DNA of 64,000 bases from Neolentinus lepideus HHB14362 ss-1 (lineage: Eukaryota > Basidiomycota > Agaricomycetes > Gloeophyllales > Gloeophyllaceae). Position 1 is the stretch's first letter, and each line of letters starts with the position of its first letter. A program made the position numbers and the translations under genes. A model generated the notes under the pieces. The model saw only the letters and a list, made by a program, of their open reading frames with translations, was not told the origin of the DNA and did no database searches. Shown here piece by piece: positions 12,239-23,300 of the stretch. The stretch lies in the NCBI GenBank assembly GCA_001632425.1, contig KV425577.1:127462-191461 (forward strand). Direction: 5' to 3'.

Positions 12239-12501
12239 TGAGCGTTGGCGCGACATTGTTAATGAGGACAGAGAGTTTGCAGAAAAGTCAACAACAAGAG
12301 TAATAACGTGGAGAGAAGAAGGGCTTTGTGGGAGGTGGCTGAGTAATTGTAATTGTCGGGCACTTACTCAGAAGATGAACGCGTCGATGATCACCAATGC
12401 ATCATATCTCCGGCTGACCCCGGCCCGGCCCTATTTTGGACTCCGGCTGCCACGGTCTCGAGAACACGCGTCTCCGAGCCGCCGGCACCGCTCTCAAAGC
12501 C
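12239..12501. promoter_or_regulatory. Divergent promoter, ZWF1 / THOC5
   Basis: 263 bp between divergent ATGs. No TATA box or recognisable upstream element; one shared nucleosome-free promoter is likely. Confidence 0.45.
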
Positions 12502-13314
12502 ATGACTGTCGACCCCGCCGGATTCCCTCCTTCGCCAGACCAGCTCATCGACAGGCTGCGCGATACCGTCTCACCCAAATATGCAGACCAGGACACGGCC
12601 TCGATGCACATCCGTGCTGGCGCCCTCTTTTCCCGGCTGAAGGCCATCAATAGAGCCGCAAACGCAGCGACTCGGACCCATAAGCAAGCCACTGCTGACG
12701 CAAGACATGAAATGGATCAGACTCATTTAGGATTGCAAAACTTGCTCTATGAGAAGAGACATCTAGAGAGGGAAATCGAGAAATGCCGACAGTTCGCGTA
12801 AGCTGCTCAATACGCCTATCATCCCCAGGCATGCGTCGATGTATCTATTTGCAGATCGGTATATCAGGATGTCCCTATATACCCTCTCGAGGAGTTCATA
12901 CAACTGGCCCCCCATGAGCTCAAGGCTGAATATGTTCTTGCCAATGAGCATCAGCTCATGCTGAACCGCCTTGCTTTCGAATTGAGTGAACGACAAAAGT
13001 GCGACCTCCGCGAAATTAGTCTCGTGATCATGCTAACGAGTCTGGCGCATTGCAGACTGAGCCAGAGAAATGAGGAGCTCAAGGCACGGAGAGACCAGAT
13101 GCTGAAAGAAAGCAAGGCTAAGCAGGCACTGACTGAGACTGTCAAGACGCAGATCGACACTTTGATGAAGGTTGATATTAAACGTGCTCTGATTCTTCAC
13201 GTACTAACTCCTGTTTCCGCCTAGGCTGCCCTGGATGTCCAGAAAAAAGTGGATGAACTTGTACCGACGCCACCAGAGCCTAGCAAGGAGCCAACTCCCG
13301 CCGTATCTTCATAG
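12502..13314 (+). CDS. THOC5: THO complex subunit 5 (Fmip/THOC5 domain), short form
   Basis: Likely subunit of the THO complex, which couples transcription to mRNA packaging and export. Exons 12502-12797, 12855-12998, 13056-13170 and 13225-13314 give about 214 residues. The helical core carries the family signature: LQNLLYEKRHLEREIEKC, then a segment with YPLEEFIQLAP, LMLNRLAFELSERQ and a coiled coil rich in Lys/Glu. It ends with a Pro-rich tail. Animal THOC5 is about three times longer; here only the N-terminal coiled-coil portion exists and a stop follows at 13312. Intron 2 has a clear GCTAAC branch site. The ATG at 12502 is the first in frame. The assignment comes from recalled family motifs, and the short length is unusual. 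Confidence 0.82.
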
Positions 13315-13709
13315 CACGATTGTTCATGAGTAATCTATCACCTTGTAATGTGTATATCCTCTGTTGCACTTGCGCGGCTTTAGATGTGTGTAATATAAAT
13401 TGTTATACGATCAGTTATCCCTACACATCAGAATAAGTACAGACAAACGTAACGCAGGTAGAGCCCAATGCGATTGGTGGTCGTAAACTAAATACAAGAG
13501 AAATGGTGAGGGGTGTAAGACTGACGAGAGGGACATACAAGCTTACGCGAAGTGTGACAAAATTGGTCCATAATAGAAAGATAGAGCCCAGAAAGGACGA
13601 TGCAGGTGGTGGTGATACAATATACAATCAAGAGATGAAAGCTTGACGATGCTATGTGAGCCAGGATGGAGATAGAAAGCAGCAAACAGAGAGAAGACGT
13701 GGTGCAAAT
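13315..13709. other. Convergent intergenic region
   Basis: Lies between the THOC5 stop and the UBC8 stop. Contains TGTAATATAAATTG-type A/T-rich 3' end sequence. No coding signal. Confidence 0.6.
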
Positions 13710-14624
13710 TTAGTCTTCAGCACCGCTCATAGAGCCTACGTCGCTCATCTCTTCGTCGGCGTCCTCGTCCTCGTCGGCCTTGCCACCACTTGCGGCCTCT
13801 GCGGCTTCCTTGGTGGCAAAACGTTGGACGTACTCTGATTCATAATCAATATAAGTAAGCAGGAGTAAGTAGCAGCACGGGCATATGCGACATACCTTTC
13901 ACCCGAGCGTCGTACTCCTTCGGATGGCGCATCAGGAGAGCAGCGGCTTCGCCGTTGAGAGGGTCGTTGGGGTTTGGGTATCTGAGTAGCTGAGGGAGAA
14001 ACACCTCGAAGATGTTGATCATATCTGCGAAACGTTGTCATTAGCTCACTGATGAGAACATTGGGAAGTGGTGCACGAGACGGTCTCACCGAACATGGGC
14101 GACCACGTCTGGTTTATTACGTCCAGACACACGGAGCCGCTACTAGTCAGATAAATTAGTCTGATAAAACGGAGATAAGAAGGGTGAAAGTGTACAGTTC
14201 ATCAATATTGGGGTGGAATATCTTGTTCATGAAGCCGATGCTGGGAGACTTGAATGGGTACTGATCGGGGAGCTCGACGTGGATCTTCCATACACCTCCA
14301 GCAAAGGGGGCTGGTCGCGGGTGGTCTCATGTATCAGCAAAAGAATGGGTCTTGGAGAAAGGACATGACTCACTCTCGGTGGGCCCATAGAATCGGACGT
14401 AGAACTCTTGCATACTATCGTTCACGAGATTAACCTCATAGTCCGACATCAACCTACGGTATCATTCGTCAACATGATAGTCGAATAATGCAAGGGCGAG
14501 CAGCTACGGACAGTCTCATAACATCCGTCTCGATACGGCGTTTGCCCGAGGTGCTGTAAACACAGCAAAGACAGATAAGTCGGCATATCCTATGACTCTG
14601 ACTTAGAAGTAAGATACTCATCAT
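13710..14624 (-). CDS. UBC8: Ubiquitin-conjugating enzyme E2, UBC8/UBE2H type
   Basis: E2 of the Ubc8/UBE2H class; in yeast it acts with the GID ligase on gluconeogenic enzymes. Clear exons are 14553-14512, 14453-14374, 14310-14196, 14142-14090, 14024-13896 and 13834-13710. Together they give [20 protein letters not shown], then [32 protein letters not shown] and the catalytic Cys in [13 protein letters not shown]. Next come the Ubc8-specific region [20 protein letters not shown] and an acidic tail ([10 protein letters not shown]). The total is about 182 residues if the N-terminus is M-S-T-S-G. The first exon is not resolved: an ATG-AG at 14621-14617 fits family N-termini, but no canonical GT donor follows in the required phase. 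The coordinates therefore include this tentative start. Confidence 0.9.
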
Positions 14625-14989
14625 AGTGGACAATGAAGATTGCTGGTGTCTAGGTGCGGTTGGAACAGCCTGAGGAGGCAGCGAGGAAGGGGCAGGTAGC
14701 TGTGGCACAGGATTGCCTGCTGATCCGGATAAAGCACGGTCTGCCGATCCTCCTCCGGTGGACACCGGCCAATCGCATCATGAATTGCACCCGCACACAA
14801 ACACACTGGAGAAGCGCCGACTGTCGTCGGTAACTTCGCCCCTGCTCGGAGACGTGAGCAGAACTACCCGACTGCATGTGTGTGCTTGTCGGGCTTCATT
14901 AAAGACAGTTGACCACCTACTAAGTCTTTTTTGGGGGACACATACCAAGTCTATTGTCAGACATGTCATTGTGCAGCCGGAATCAGCTT
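14625..14989. other. Upstream region of UBC8
   Basis: 5' flank of UBC8. Contains another ATG (14964-14962, minus) followed by a GTATGT donor-like site, an alternative distant first exon that does not splice in phase. No other gene recognised. Confidence 0.4.
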
Positions 14990-15865
14990 AAATACAATTA
15001 TGACAAGACTGTAGGTACTCTACATCGTGAACTAGAGTGGTGTTGGCAGTCAATATGCCAAATGCAAGCGGTGGAATGAGGCCGCGGTGATAAGGAAGCA
15101 TTGCAGAGATTGCTGTGTCCCACTCTTCATATGTTCAGCAGAGGATACAATTGAAGGAAGGGCTTCTAAAGCACTGAACAGAGGGCTGCCTTGGTTTGAC
15201 ATGGAAATAAGTCAAAGCGCACTGACTTTCCAGATACAGTGGAGTTGGCAGTCGGGATGAAAGTTATGGTGACACAAAACATTGCAACTGATCTCAATAT
15301 CACCAATGGGACGAGGGGTGAGATCATTGATGTTGTGCTGTATCCAGATGAGCCGTTGCATCAGGGTGAGTCAGCCATCAAATTGAAGCATCAGCCTGAG
15401 CACTTACATACTGGTCAAGCAGCAGCAGATGAGAGCAAGTCGTCTGGATGGACTGAAGGAGTCCATTATCCCTGTGGAACCTGTCTACCAAACATTTCGT
15501 GTAAAAGTACTAGTGGAAGGCTGGAAGTGGCAGACACGTACAGTTCTGCATTACCAGTTTTTGATCACAGCGGCCGCAGCGGATGCTTTTACAGACTACC
15601 GCGCACCAGGCCAGACACTTCCTTGTGTCATCGCTGATATTGTTACACCACCGAATGGAAGGCTCAGCTTATTCAATCTTTACGTTGCTCTTTCTCATAG
15701 TTCAGGCTGAAATACCATGATGAGGCTGTTGAGAGATCTCTTTGATGAGTGAGTACTTTTGAATAGTTATGACATGGAGCTATTGGAGGAGGATGATAGG
15801 TTGGAGAAACTGGACAGAGTAATGAAGGAATGGTGGGAAGGACTGCTTACAGCTAATGCATAGTT
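14990..15865 (+). pseudogene. Decayed PIF1-like DNA helicase (C-terminal part)
   Basis: Fragments of the C-terminal half of a PIF1-like/Helitron-related helicase, a family amplified in Agaricomycetes, are spread over several frames. One frame near 15065-15170 reads RWNEAAVIRKHCRDCCVPLF and then SAEDTIEG. A second from 15240 gives ELAVGMKVMVTQNIATDL and NITNGTRGEI. A third around 15430-15710 gives FTDYRAPGQTLPCVIADI and LSLFNLYVALSHSSG, the usual end of the helicase core. The Walker A half is absent, and frameshifts and stops separate the pieces, so it cannot encode an active enzyme. No terminal repeats were found. It sits between UBC8 and the MARVEL-like cluster. Confidence 0.8.
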
Positions 15866-16288
15866 TCCCATTGTATACTTCGGCATCCGATATACGTTGC
15901 TGAGTCAACATGGTCACACTGCGATGGGTCGTGATAAACAGCTAACCAGCTGTACATGATGTCATATCTGAGCTCGAGTAGCGACAATACCTGGTACAGA
16001 GAAACTTATATAGATAAAACATTTGGAACGGCCAGATATAGCGCAGCTGGTTTGTTTGCGAGGTACATAGTGGCGTGAGACGTTGGACGGCAAATGCCGG
16101 TAGGGTGGGAAAATGAATTTTGGGGGAGGAGAAACCCCTGCTAGAGCAGGGGCATTGACTAGGTCTGCTCATCTATATGCTATGGCCTGCCTAATAAGAT
16201 AGCTGACTTATTCCATCGATAAGGGTCACCGGTAATTGTACTTGGATTAGCAACCCGTGCTAATCCTTAAGATACCCGCCACTAGTAT
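15866..16288. other. Intergenic region
   Basis: About 420 bp between the helicase relic and the 3' end of the first MARVEL-like gene. No open coding exon or repeat recognised. Confidence 0.5.
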
Positions 16289-17000
16289 CTACCAATAGTA
16301 CTCCTCCACAATACAAAGCGCGTCGTCCCTCGTGCATGGCCACGGCCGACCGCCTGGTGTAAGACGAGGGGGACGTCTGTTAGCCTGATTTCTGTTCTGC
16401 CCTCCTGATTGTGACTGAACTGGCCGGCCTCCTGGAGGGACAGCTGAGAGGCTTGTCTCACCAGATCGTGCGCCGACCGTGCTATTCTGATATGTAGCTC
16501 GTATAGCGATGAGGAGAGCTAACATTTGTCTACCACTATCTGTCATCGTATCAGGTTTACGTGGGGAATGGTACGAACCAAGCCAGAAGAGCCCAAATAC
16601 TGCGATGAGAATTCTCTCCTCTTGTACGTGAGTCAATAGACCCCCGCCTCTTCGATGATGTATGACAACCCTGTCTCGCCCGTTACTATAAGACGTGTAT
16701 CCTTTTATCCATAATAAAAGGCACTTACATGATCATCACCCCCGCGAGAGCCAGAATGGCCACAACAGTCTGCATAAGCGTGAAGACATCTGGGATGCAC
16801 TGTTGTCTAGCTGCTCTACTCGGTGGTCTTCCGAGTCATATGTCACTCACGAAGGTCTGCAGGCAGCAACCACAGTAAAAGGTGTGCAGTGAAGGCTACC
16901 GCAGCCGCTAAATCGCAATCCCCTTAGTCCCCTTCTATGCCAAAAGCCTTGGCTTACCTGTCGCGAACGACTGGGTCGGTCGACTACGGAACAAATCCAT
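16289..17000 (-). CDS. MARVEL-like membrane protein, copy A (three-TM form)
   Basis: Putative integral membrane protein of about 160 residues. Exons 17000-16958, 16907-16851, 16789-16729, 16670-16579 and 16518-16289 close in frame. Hydrophobic segments are AAAVAFTAHLLLWLL, LMQTVVAILALAGVMIMVV and RILIAVFGLFWLALLIAI; then comes an Arg/Pro/Gly-rich hydrophilic tail. The exon phases, the 61-nt third exon and the split codon after the third membrane segment (TGG CTT G, intron) match the two neighbouring copies. Unlike them it lacks the fourth membrane segment with the EAFS motif. An open hydrophobic stretch just upstream of the ATG could be a further exon, so the 5' end is uncertain. Molecular function is unknown; the MARVEL relationship is inferred from layout. 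Confidence 0.55.
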
Positions 17001-17311
17001 GATGATAATGGCCAATATCAAACAAAGAGGCTCGATAGGCGGGTTATCATAGTGCAGACAGACTATCCATTTCTACGAAGCAGGGTGAACACGAGGGTTT
17101 CATGCTGCAGACACGAGGACGGCGGTATCTTCATTTCCGTAGCAGGTTCGGGGAGCATTGCATTCGTTCTATAGAAGAGCCGTAAACTACGCAAGTTCCG
17201 TAAATAAATCATCATGCACTAAGCGTCCATCAAATCTAAGAGACAGATGACCGAGCAGAGTCCGTCACGATACTTCCACAATCAATTGCTTCACTTCCTC
17301 ATCATCTACGT
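17001..17311. other. Intergenic region between MARVEL-like copies A and B
   Basis: 311 bp. The minus strand from about 17087 to 17001 is open and hydrophobic (LCLILAIII), possibly a remnant or extra 5' exon of copy A. Otherwise nothing recognised. Confidence 0.4.
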
Positions 17312-18391
17312 TCAGACCACACTGGGCTGTGTGCTCGGGATTTGGTTGACCATGGGAGGCTGTCCCGCAGGCTGGGGCTGAATCACCACGGAGTGTCCTG
17401 GCTGCTGCTGGATCACGAACGCGTTGGGTGGGAGCATCTGCTGCATGGGATACGAGTATGCTCCTCCACCATTTTGGTAGCCATTAGCGTAGACACCACC
17501 AGGATAGCCCGGCATTTGGCCGAACCAGGGAAGCTCAACAATGTTCTCTTGCCAGGCGAAAGGACGGCCCAGGGCTTGTGCGCGCGTCGTCAGCGAGAGA
17601 AGGATGATGAAGAAAATTGCGACTGTGCAGGTTGTCAGATTGGGATGAGCATGGGTTCCGCTCCGAAGACATACGCAGACAGAAGTTCATCCATGAAAAT
17701 GCCTCGATCACTTTCATCTCGTAGCAGTAGCTTCGAGTGGAGACTTTCGACGTGTCAGAAACTAGGAATATGGTCATATAGAAGGGAACTCACTACTGCC
17801 CGAGTGCCCCTGAGTCCTTTGACCATAAATAGCAGAGCATTGTACATAACCGATAAGATCGCTGGACCGCGTTCAACGCTTCTACAACATTTTAATGATA
17901 ACACAGGGAACGTACGCTGACCACGAGCCCATAGCTGCATGCTGATTAGCACGATGTCAACGTCTCGAGGAAGATTAAAGCACGCACCAAGCCATAGTGC
18001 AGCCAGTACAAACAGCCAGAACCCGTCAAGGCGAGGCATGGACCATTGCAATCTATGAAACGTCTATGAGGCTGCGAAAGTTGTCTTTTTGCCCAAAGGT
18101 CGCGCACAGCACAATGAAAACGACTATATTCAACGAGGGCACGATCAGGGCAAATATGGTGAAATCACCTGGAGTGTACCATTATCAGATCACGTTAAAA
18201 CTTCAGTCATATGAGCCACTTACGGTTAACATTCGGTAGGAATACGTTAGCAAAGTATCCCGCGATCCCTAGCACAACGGCAGAAAATAAAAGCACAGCA
18301 ACTGACAGCAAGACTTAGTTTCATCGGTGGGCCTGAAGTGTCTCGACTCACTGTACCCCGCACGCCTGCGGTTCACAAACACAATCGTCAT
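17312..18391 (-). CDS. MARVEL-like four-TM membrane protein, copy B
   Basis: Predicted four-pass membrane protein of about 209 residues. Exons are 18391-18352, 18301-18224, 18168-18108, 18052-17988, 17934-17916, 17730-17675 and 17622-17312. It starts MTIVFVNRRRAGY. Membrane segments are IAVLLFSAVVLGIAGYFA, FTIFALIVPSLNIVVFIVLL, DGFWLFVLAALWLA and LAIFFIILLSLTT, with YCYEMKVIEAFSWMNFCL before the last. A Tyr/Gln/Pro-rich tail follows (GYPGGVYANGYQNGG, IQQQPGHSVVIQPQP). This layout resembles fungal MARVEL-domain proteins of the plasma membrane. Exons 1 and 2 are 40 and 78 nt, exactly as in copy C. The 185-bp intron between the 19-nt exon and the next may hide another small exon. Function is not known. 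Confidence 0.75.
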
Positions 18392-18793
18392 AGGTTTCGT
18401 TCAAAGATGTGGGTAGAGATAGCAATGGATAGTCGTAAGTCGTGTATCGGTTTAATACGGAACAAGGGAGACCTAGAACTCATTAGGTAGGACAAAAACC
18501 ATGGAACGTGTCCGGCATTCACGCGTTCATCAAACACATTGCATCGGCGCGACCGTTATTAGGTAGCGTCACGTGAGGGCGGGGCACACAGCCACTCGAT
18601 TGCACTCCATCGGTACGATCACCTTCCATTCTTAGAGTCAAGGTCACACAAGACTAGATGACTTCTGGGTTCCTTCTATTGCCCTCTAAGTATGGTACAC
18701 AACAATACACGTTACAAATAGATAAACCCTCGTGAGTGGTCGTAAAACCCAAGTGTCCTACACCGCCCTCCTCACCAAGAAGAGGTCGACGCA
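18392..18793. other. Intergenic region between MARVEL-like copies B and C
   Basis: 5' flank of copy B and 3' flank of copy C. No coding exon recognised. Confidence 0.5.
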
Positions 18794-19884
18794 TCACCGC
18801 CGGGGCGATGCTTCCCTGTGGTACTTGTCATATCTGTTTGTCGTACGGGCACGCTGAGGCCGATAAGGAAGTGCAGGGAGGGGAGGTACACTGTTGTCTC
18901 GTCTTGTCGAGTACTTGGCAGCAATTGGCGTGGCCACCTTTTCATTGTACGTCTTCTCTCCCCGACTCCGAGAGCTATCGCCTCGTGTGGGCCCGTGTGG
19001 TCGTGACCGTGATTGTGTGCGACCAACGCGACCGGTTGTCACTGGTGCTGGGAGCTGCAATTCCTTGAGAGAAGTGATCTTCCTGAACCAGTGCGTCGTG
19101 GTGGCAGGCCTGTTCCATACATGCTTCCGACCAGCAAGATGGAATCGTAATGCGCAACCCAGTAATAATAATCCGAAACCCCAAACTAGACCAATTAGAA
19201 TCAGTATATCGGTCAGTATTTCATAAAGGCCACACTTACTAAGGATGGCGTTAAATAACGAGAAAGCTTCCAAAACGTGGTATTGAGCCTGGTAGGTCTC
19301 CGTCGAGACTAGGAAGACTGTCACATTACGTTCCTGAGACAGAGTTTGATCGGGGACTCACAGTCTGACACATCCACAGGAGTGGTGGATGAAGCGTCAG
19401 AGAAACACTCGACGTCGGCCGCCTCGGACTCCGAGGTAGCCAGGAAAGCTCCAAGTGCTGATGATAGCATTAGCCGCACTAGTATATGCTAGAACGAGCA
19501 TCACAACACTCACCAAGCCAAAATGTGCCCACGAGACCTAGACACGCCAATTCGATTTTCGTCGATATTGGGCTTTGACTCCTCTTGAAGGTGAAACCCA
19601 GCAACACGCCCATAACCAGAACGGTCACGACGCATACGAAGATAGCGAAAGGCACGAAATGAGCTGCAGCTGTGGTCAGGATCGCGTACCTCGCACGAAA
19701 TACGTCCGAGACTCACTGAGATCAGAAGAGATCAGCCTGCTCTGGAAGTGTCCAGCAATTGCCAAGCACACCACCGTCCATATTAGAACGGCGACTGGGG
19801 TCGGGTCAACACCGCTGCTACCGATGGAGACGATGGAAACACACCATAAATAGAGGCACGGACGATGTTAAACACTGAAGGCAT
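18794..19884 (-). CDS. MARVEL-like four-TM membrane protein, copy C
   Basis: Predicted four-pass membrane protein of about 276 residues. Exons 19884-19845, 19794-19717, 19669-19514, 19457-19362, 19308-19240 and 19185-18794 close in frame. It starts MPSVFNIVRASIY. Membrane segments are VAVLIWTVVCLAIAGHF, FVPFAIFVCVVTVLVMGVLL, ELACLGLVGTFWLALGAF and WGFGLLLLGCALRF, with HVLEAFSLFNAIL before the last. An acidic extracellular-type loop with two Cys separates segments 3 and 4. The C-terminal ~110 residues are Arg/Pro-rich and probably cytosolic. Exons 1 and 2 (40 and 78 nt) and their phases equal those of copy B. The last intron (19239-19186, 54 nt) is in frame without a stop. Homology to the MARVEL superfamily is inferred from topology and the conserved EAF motif. 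Confidence 0.75.
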
Positions 19885-20395
19885 CTTTCGCAGAAACCTT
19901 TGGATCGCTGAGGGCTGTCTAACGGGGGCAGCAGGACGAGAACGACTTGTCGCGCGGCGATGAGAATGATGATGCGAATGATGGCGCCTGGGGGTCGAAT
20001 TTGAGGGCTTCATAAGGGGCGGTGAAGCGAAGCAAAAACGAGACAAAGGCGTGCTGGACCGTCTCAAAGCTGCGTGGCAGAGGTGCGAATCGTCCCGTGA
20101 GTCCCTGGGCGGTATGGCGGCAGAGACTAAGAGTGCCCCGAAATGCAAGCAAGCACACGCTCCGGGTTTTCAGGACGGCATAATAGTAAAGCACCGCCAG
20201 AAAAAATTTCTTGATTTTGCATTGCAGGCTTGTTTGAGCTGCCTCGAGGCGTCCTTGCCATTCGCGGCAGCGTATTTTTGATAAAGAGGGGGACAAGAAG
20301 CCTATACATGGGATTTCCTTCTTCAGGTCGCTCTTTCCGATCGCCCGGCACATTTCGGTCACACCATAAGGTCACATTGTTTCTGCCATTCTAAT
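19885..20395. other. Intergenic region
   Basis: About 510 bp between the acetoacetyl-CoA synthetase stop and the start of MARVEL-like copy C. The reading frame is open upstream of the copy C ATG, but no ATG or splice structure supports extending it. Confidence 0.5.
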
Positions 20396-23300
20396 CTACG
20401 ATACGTCTGCTCTCAGTTGCTCGCCAATGCGAACATACTCGTTCAGACACTCTGCATTGCGCAGCGTCGCCGGGTTAATGTTCGACACTGATGCTCCGTT
20501 TATGACCTAGAGTGTTTCAGCAGCTGCGGAGACAATGCAAGCTCGGTCATTTTACCTTCTTCACTGGAACCTCGACCCGTTTCCCATTCAGCGTGTACGG
20601 TATATCAGTCACCTGTATGATCTTCCGAAGAATGGTAAAAACGTTGTGGGGCTGAATGGAGCATCCACAAAGGCAAACTTACGCGGGCTGGGACATGACG
20701 CGCCGTTCTCCTCGCGCGTATCTCCTCCTTAATCCTCTTCTCCAGCTCCGCAGACATTCGCTCTCCATCTATTAATTTGACGAATAATATCACCCGCTCG
20801 TCAGCTCCTCCATCCAGCAATTGTCCCACAGCCATGTAGTCAAGTATAGTTTCCGCTGCGCGACTTGTTGAGCCTGAGAAACACATGTCCAACACATCAT
20901 ACAGTTCAGCTGATCCAAAGCGAATACCGCCGGGATTTCTTCAAGTGACCATTAAGCTCTCTAGCTCGCGTCTCAGTAGAAGACTACTCACAAGACACCA
21001 TCGCTTCGACCCAACATAATCAGCCCACCACCATTCTCCATCCTCGAACGTGTGATTAAAACGTGGTCCCCATGGTCTAGCAGGGTCCATACAGTCAAGG
21101 CCGTATTTGCATTGATGATATGACCGAGCACTCACACCAGATGTTCGCAAACTCCGAGAAATAGGCTTGCTGAAACCTAACTTTAGCAGCTTCCACGGCA
21201 GCTTCCTCCCCGAAGCCAGGCAGCGGCCAAAAGCCAATCGGCATGCACGGGAAGGGCCTCAGGCATACCAGATCCCCCGCCTCGTCTGGGCCCGCGCCCA
21301 TGCCAAGAGGTGTATACGCTTCTATCGCCATCCCGAGCATACGGCACTGGATCTCTCCGCGGTACACGGGCAGCGCAGTGCACATGCCTGCGAACAGCGA
21401 GCAGATGTCGGTCCCACCTGTTCCTGTCCTTGATGCATTGCCCGCGATTTCAATGATCATTCACGTACCTGTTATGGACGCTAGCAGGACATCTTTCTTG
21501 ATGCTTTGATAGACAAAGTCAAAAAGTGGCGGTGCGAGGGGCGAGCCAGTGGAGTAGATGTGGCGGAGAGCACCAAGGTTATGGTGCTCTTTGGGACTGT
21601 AGACTTTCTAGACCATGCAAATGATTAGCGTTATGAAGCTTGTGAAGCTACTTTCTATTCGGAGCCGCGGGATGATCGGCAGGCAAAAATAGGTTTTCTC
21701 AAAGGGGACTGCGGTGGCTTACAGACAACTGATCGAGATATTTTGCGCTCGTTCCAAATATTGTGATGCCCAGGTCATCAGTGAGCCGCCAGAGATAAGC
21801 CGGATCGCGCAGCGGACTGCCGTCGTACAGCACTAGGGTGCAGCCGACGCTCAGTCCAGCCACAAGAAAGTTCCACATCATCCACCCACTGATATGACAA
21901 ATCAGTCCAGATAAATGAAAGGAGTATCAACTTGGAAATGAACGAACGTGGTGGTGTAGTAGAAGAACACATCTTCCGGCTTTAGATCTGCACAAATCAC
22001 AAACTCTTTCTTCGCCTGGAGAAGCATACCACCGGCACGGTGAACTATAGGTCTGTGGCAAGGAAGATGATGGACATGAGATGAAACTCTAAGAGCAAGA
22101 TCCTTGGACAAGTTGACCCACGCACTTGGGCCGCCCTACCGGTCATTCAAGCGGCGGGTTGAGTAAATGAATATGCCTCATCGGAGATCCTCACCCGTCG
22201 TCCCAGAACTGAACAGGATCCACAGCGGCCAGTCAAAACTCTGACGACTCCATTCAATCTCGCCAGCTTTATCTCGCCCCAGTTGCCTCTTCCTGCCCTC
22301 GTCGACAAAAACACTCCAGTTGATCCACTCGTCTTGCCAGCCCGTCCGATCTCCTGGGTTTGAGACGGCGTTTATTACGACGACCTTGGGCTTGATGTTC
22401 CCAGCCTGCAGGCTGGCGAGGAGGGAGGATAGCTTGGGCAGGTGAAGATGCGTCCGCCCGTTGTAACTACACTTGTTCAGTGTATTCGCCGACGGAGAAC
22501 TCGGCCAACCACTTACACGACGCCATCCACTGCAAATATTACGCTGGGTCGTACTTGCTCGAATCTGTTACATGATGTAGTTCTTGCCGTAATGCAATCC
22601 TGCTAAACTTACCTTTCGAAGACGCCCTCGGGGCCAAAGTCTGCGGCAGCACTGACCCATACGCAACCTAGTATAGTTGTGGCACATGTTAATGCTTACA
22701 AGGAAATTATGGGACAGACCAATGGCGGTAGCGGCAAGGCAAGCGGCTATATTCTCCTGTATTAAGAACCGTGACAGAATGAGTACGTATGTAGCTAGGA
22801 TCTACGGTTGGAGTGTTTCCGTCATGTCCCCAACGAAGATCTGAGCATGTTACGGTGACATGCGATGATCAGATGCATTGTGAGAGACATACTGAAACAA
22901 TCAACCGCTAGTACAGGAGTGAAACGCACTATACAATTGGAAGAATAGGACGCGACGCGATCGCCTGCCTTGAGACCGAGCGAGAGGAGTGCAGATACAA
23001 GGTCGGCGACAATAAGATAGAGCTCAGCATACGTCACTTGTCGCAGAGGCGGCTCTGGAACAGCAGATGTCGGTTCGGCTAAAGTGCGCAGTGGAGTTGT
23101 GGATGACAAGGCCTGACGGCATTAGTGTGGTACAGCGGTACGTACTAGCCTGGACAAGAGCAATCTTATCTGCCGACCTACAACGGAGCATGTTCTCTGC
23201 CCAATTGAGATTTGCGTCCACAAACCATGGAGGGTTCTCCGCAGGTAAGGCGGACTTGTCGACTACATGGGCGCCTTTGTGACCAACGATGTCGGTCTCG

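Noticed and set aside
12402..12692. Antisense open frame over the THOC5 start
   Set aside because: Overlaps the first THOC5 exon, which has strong family support.
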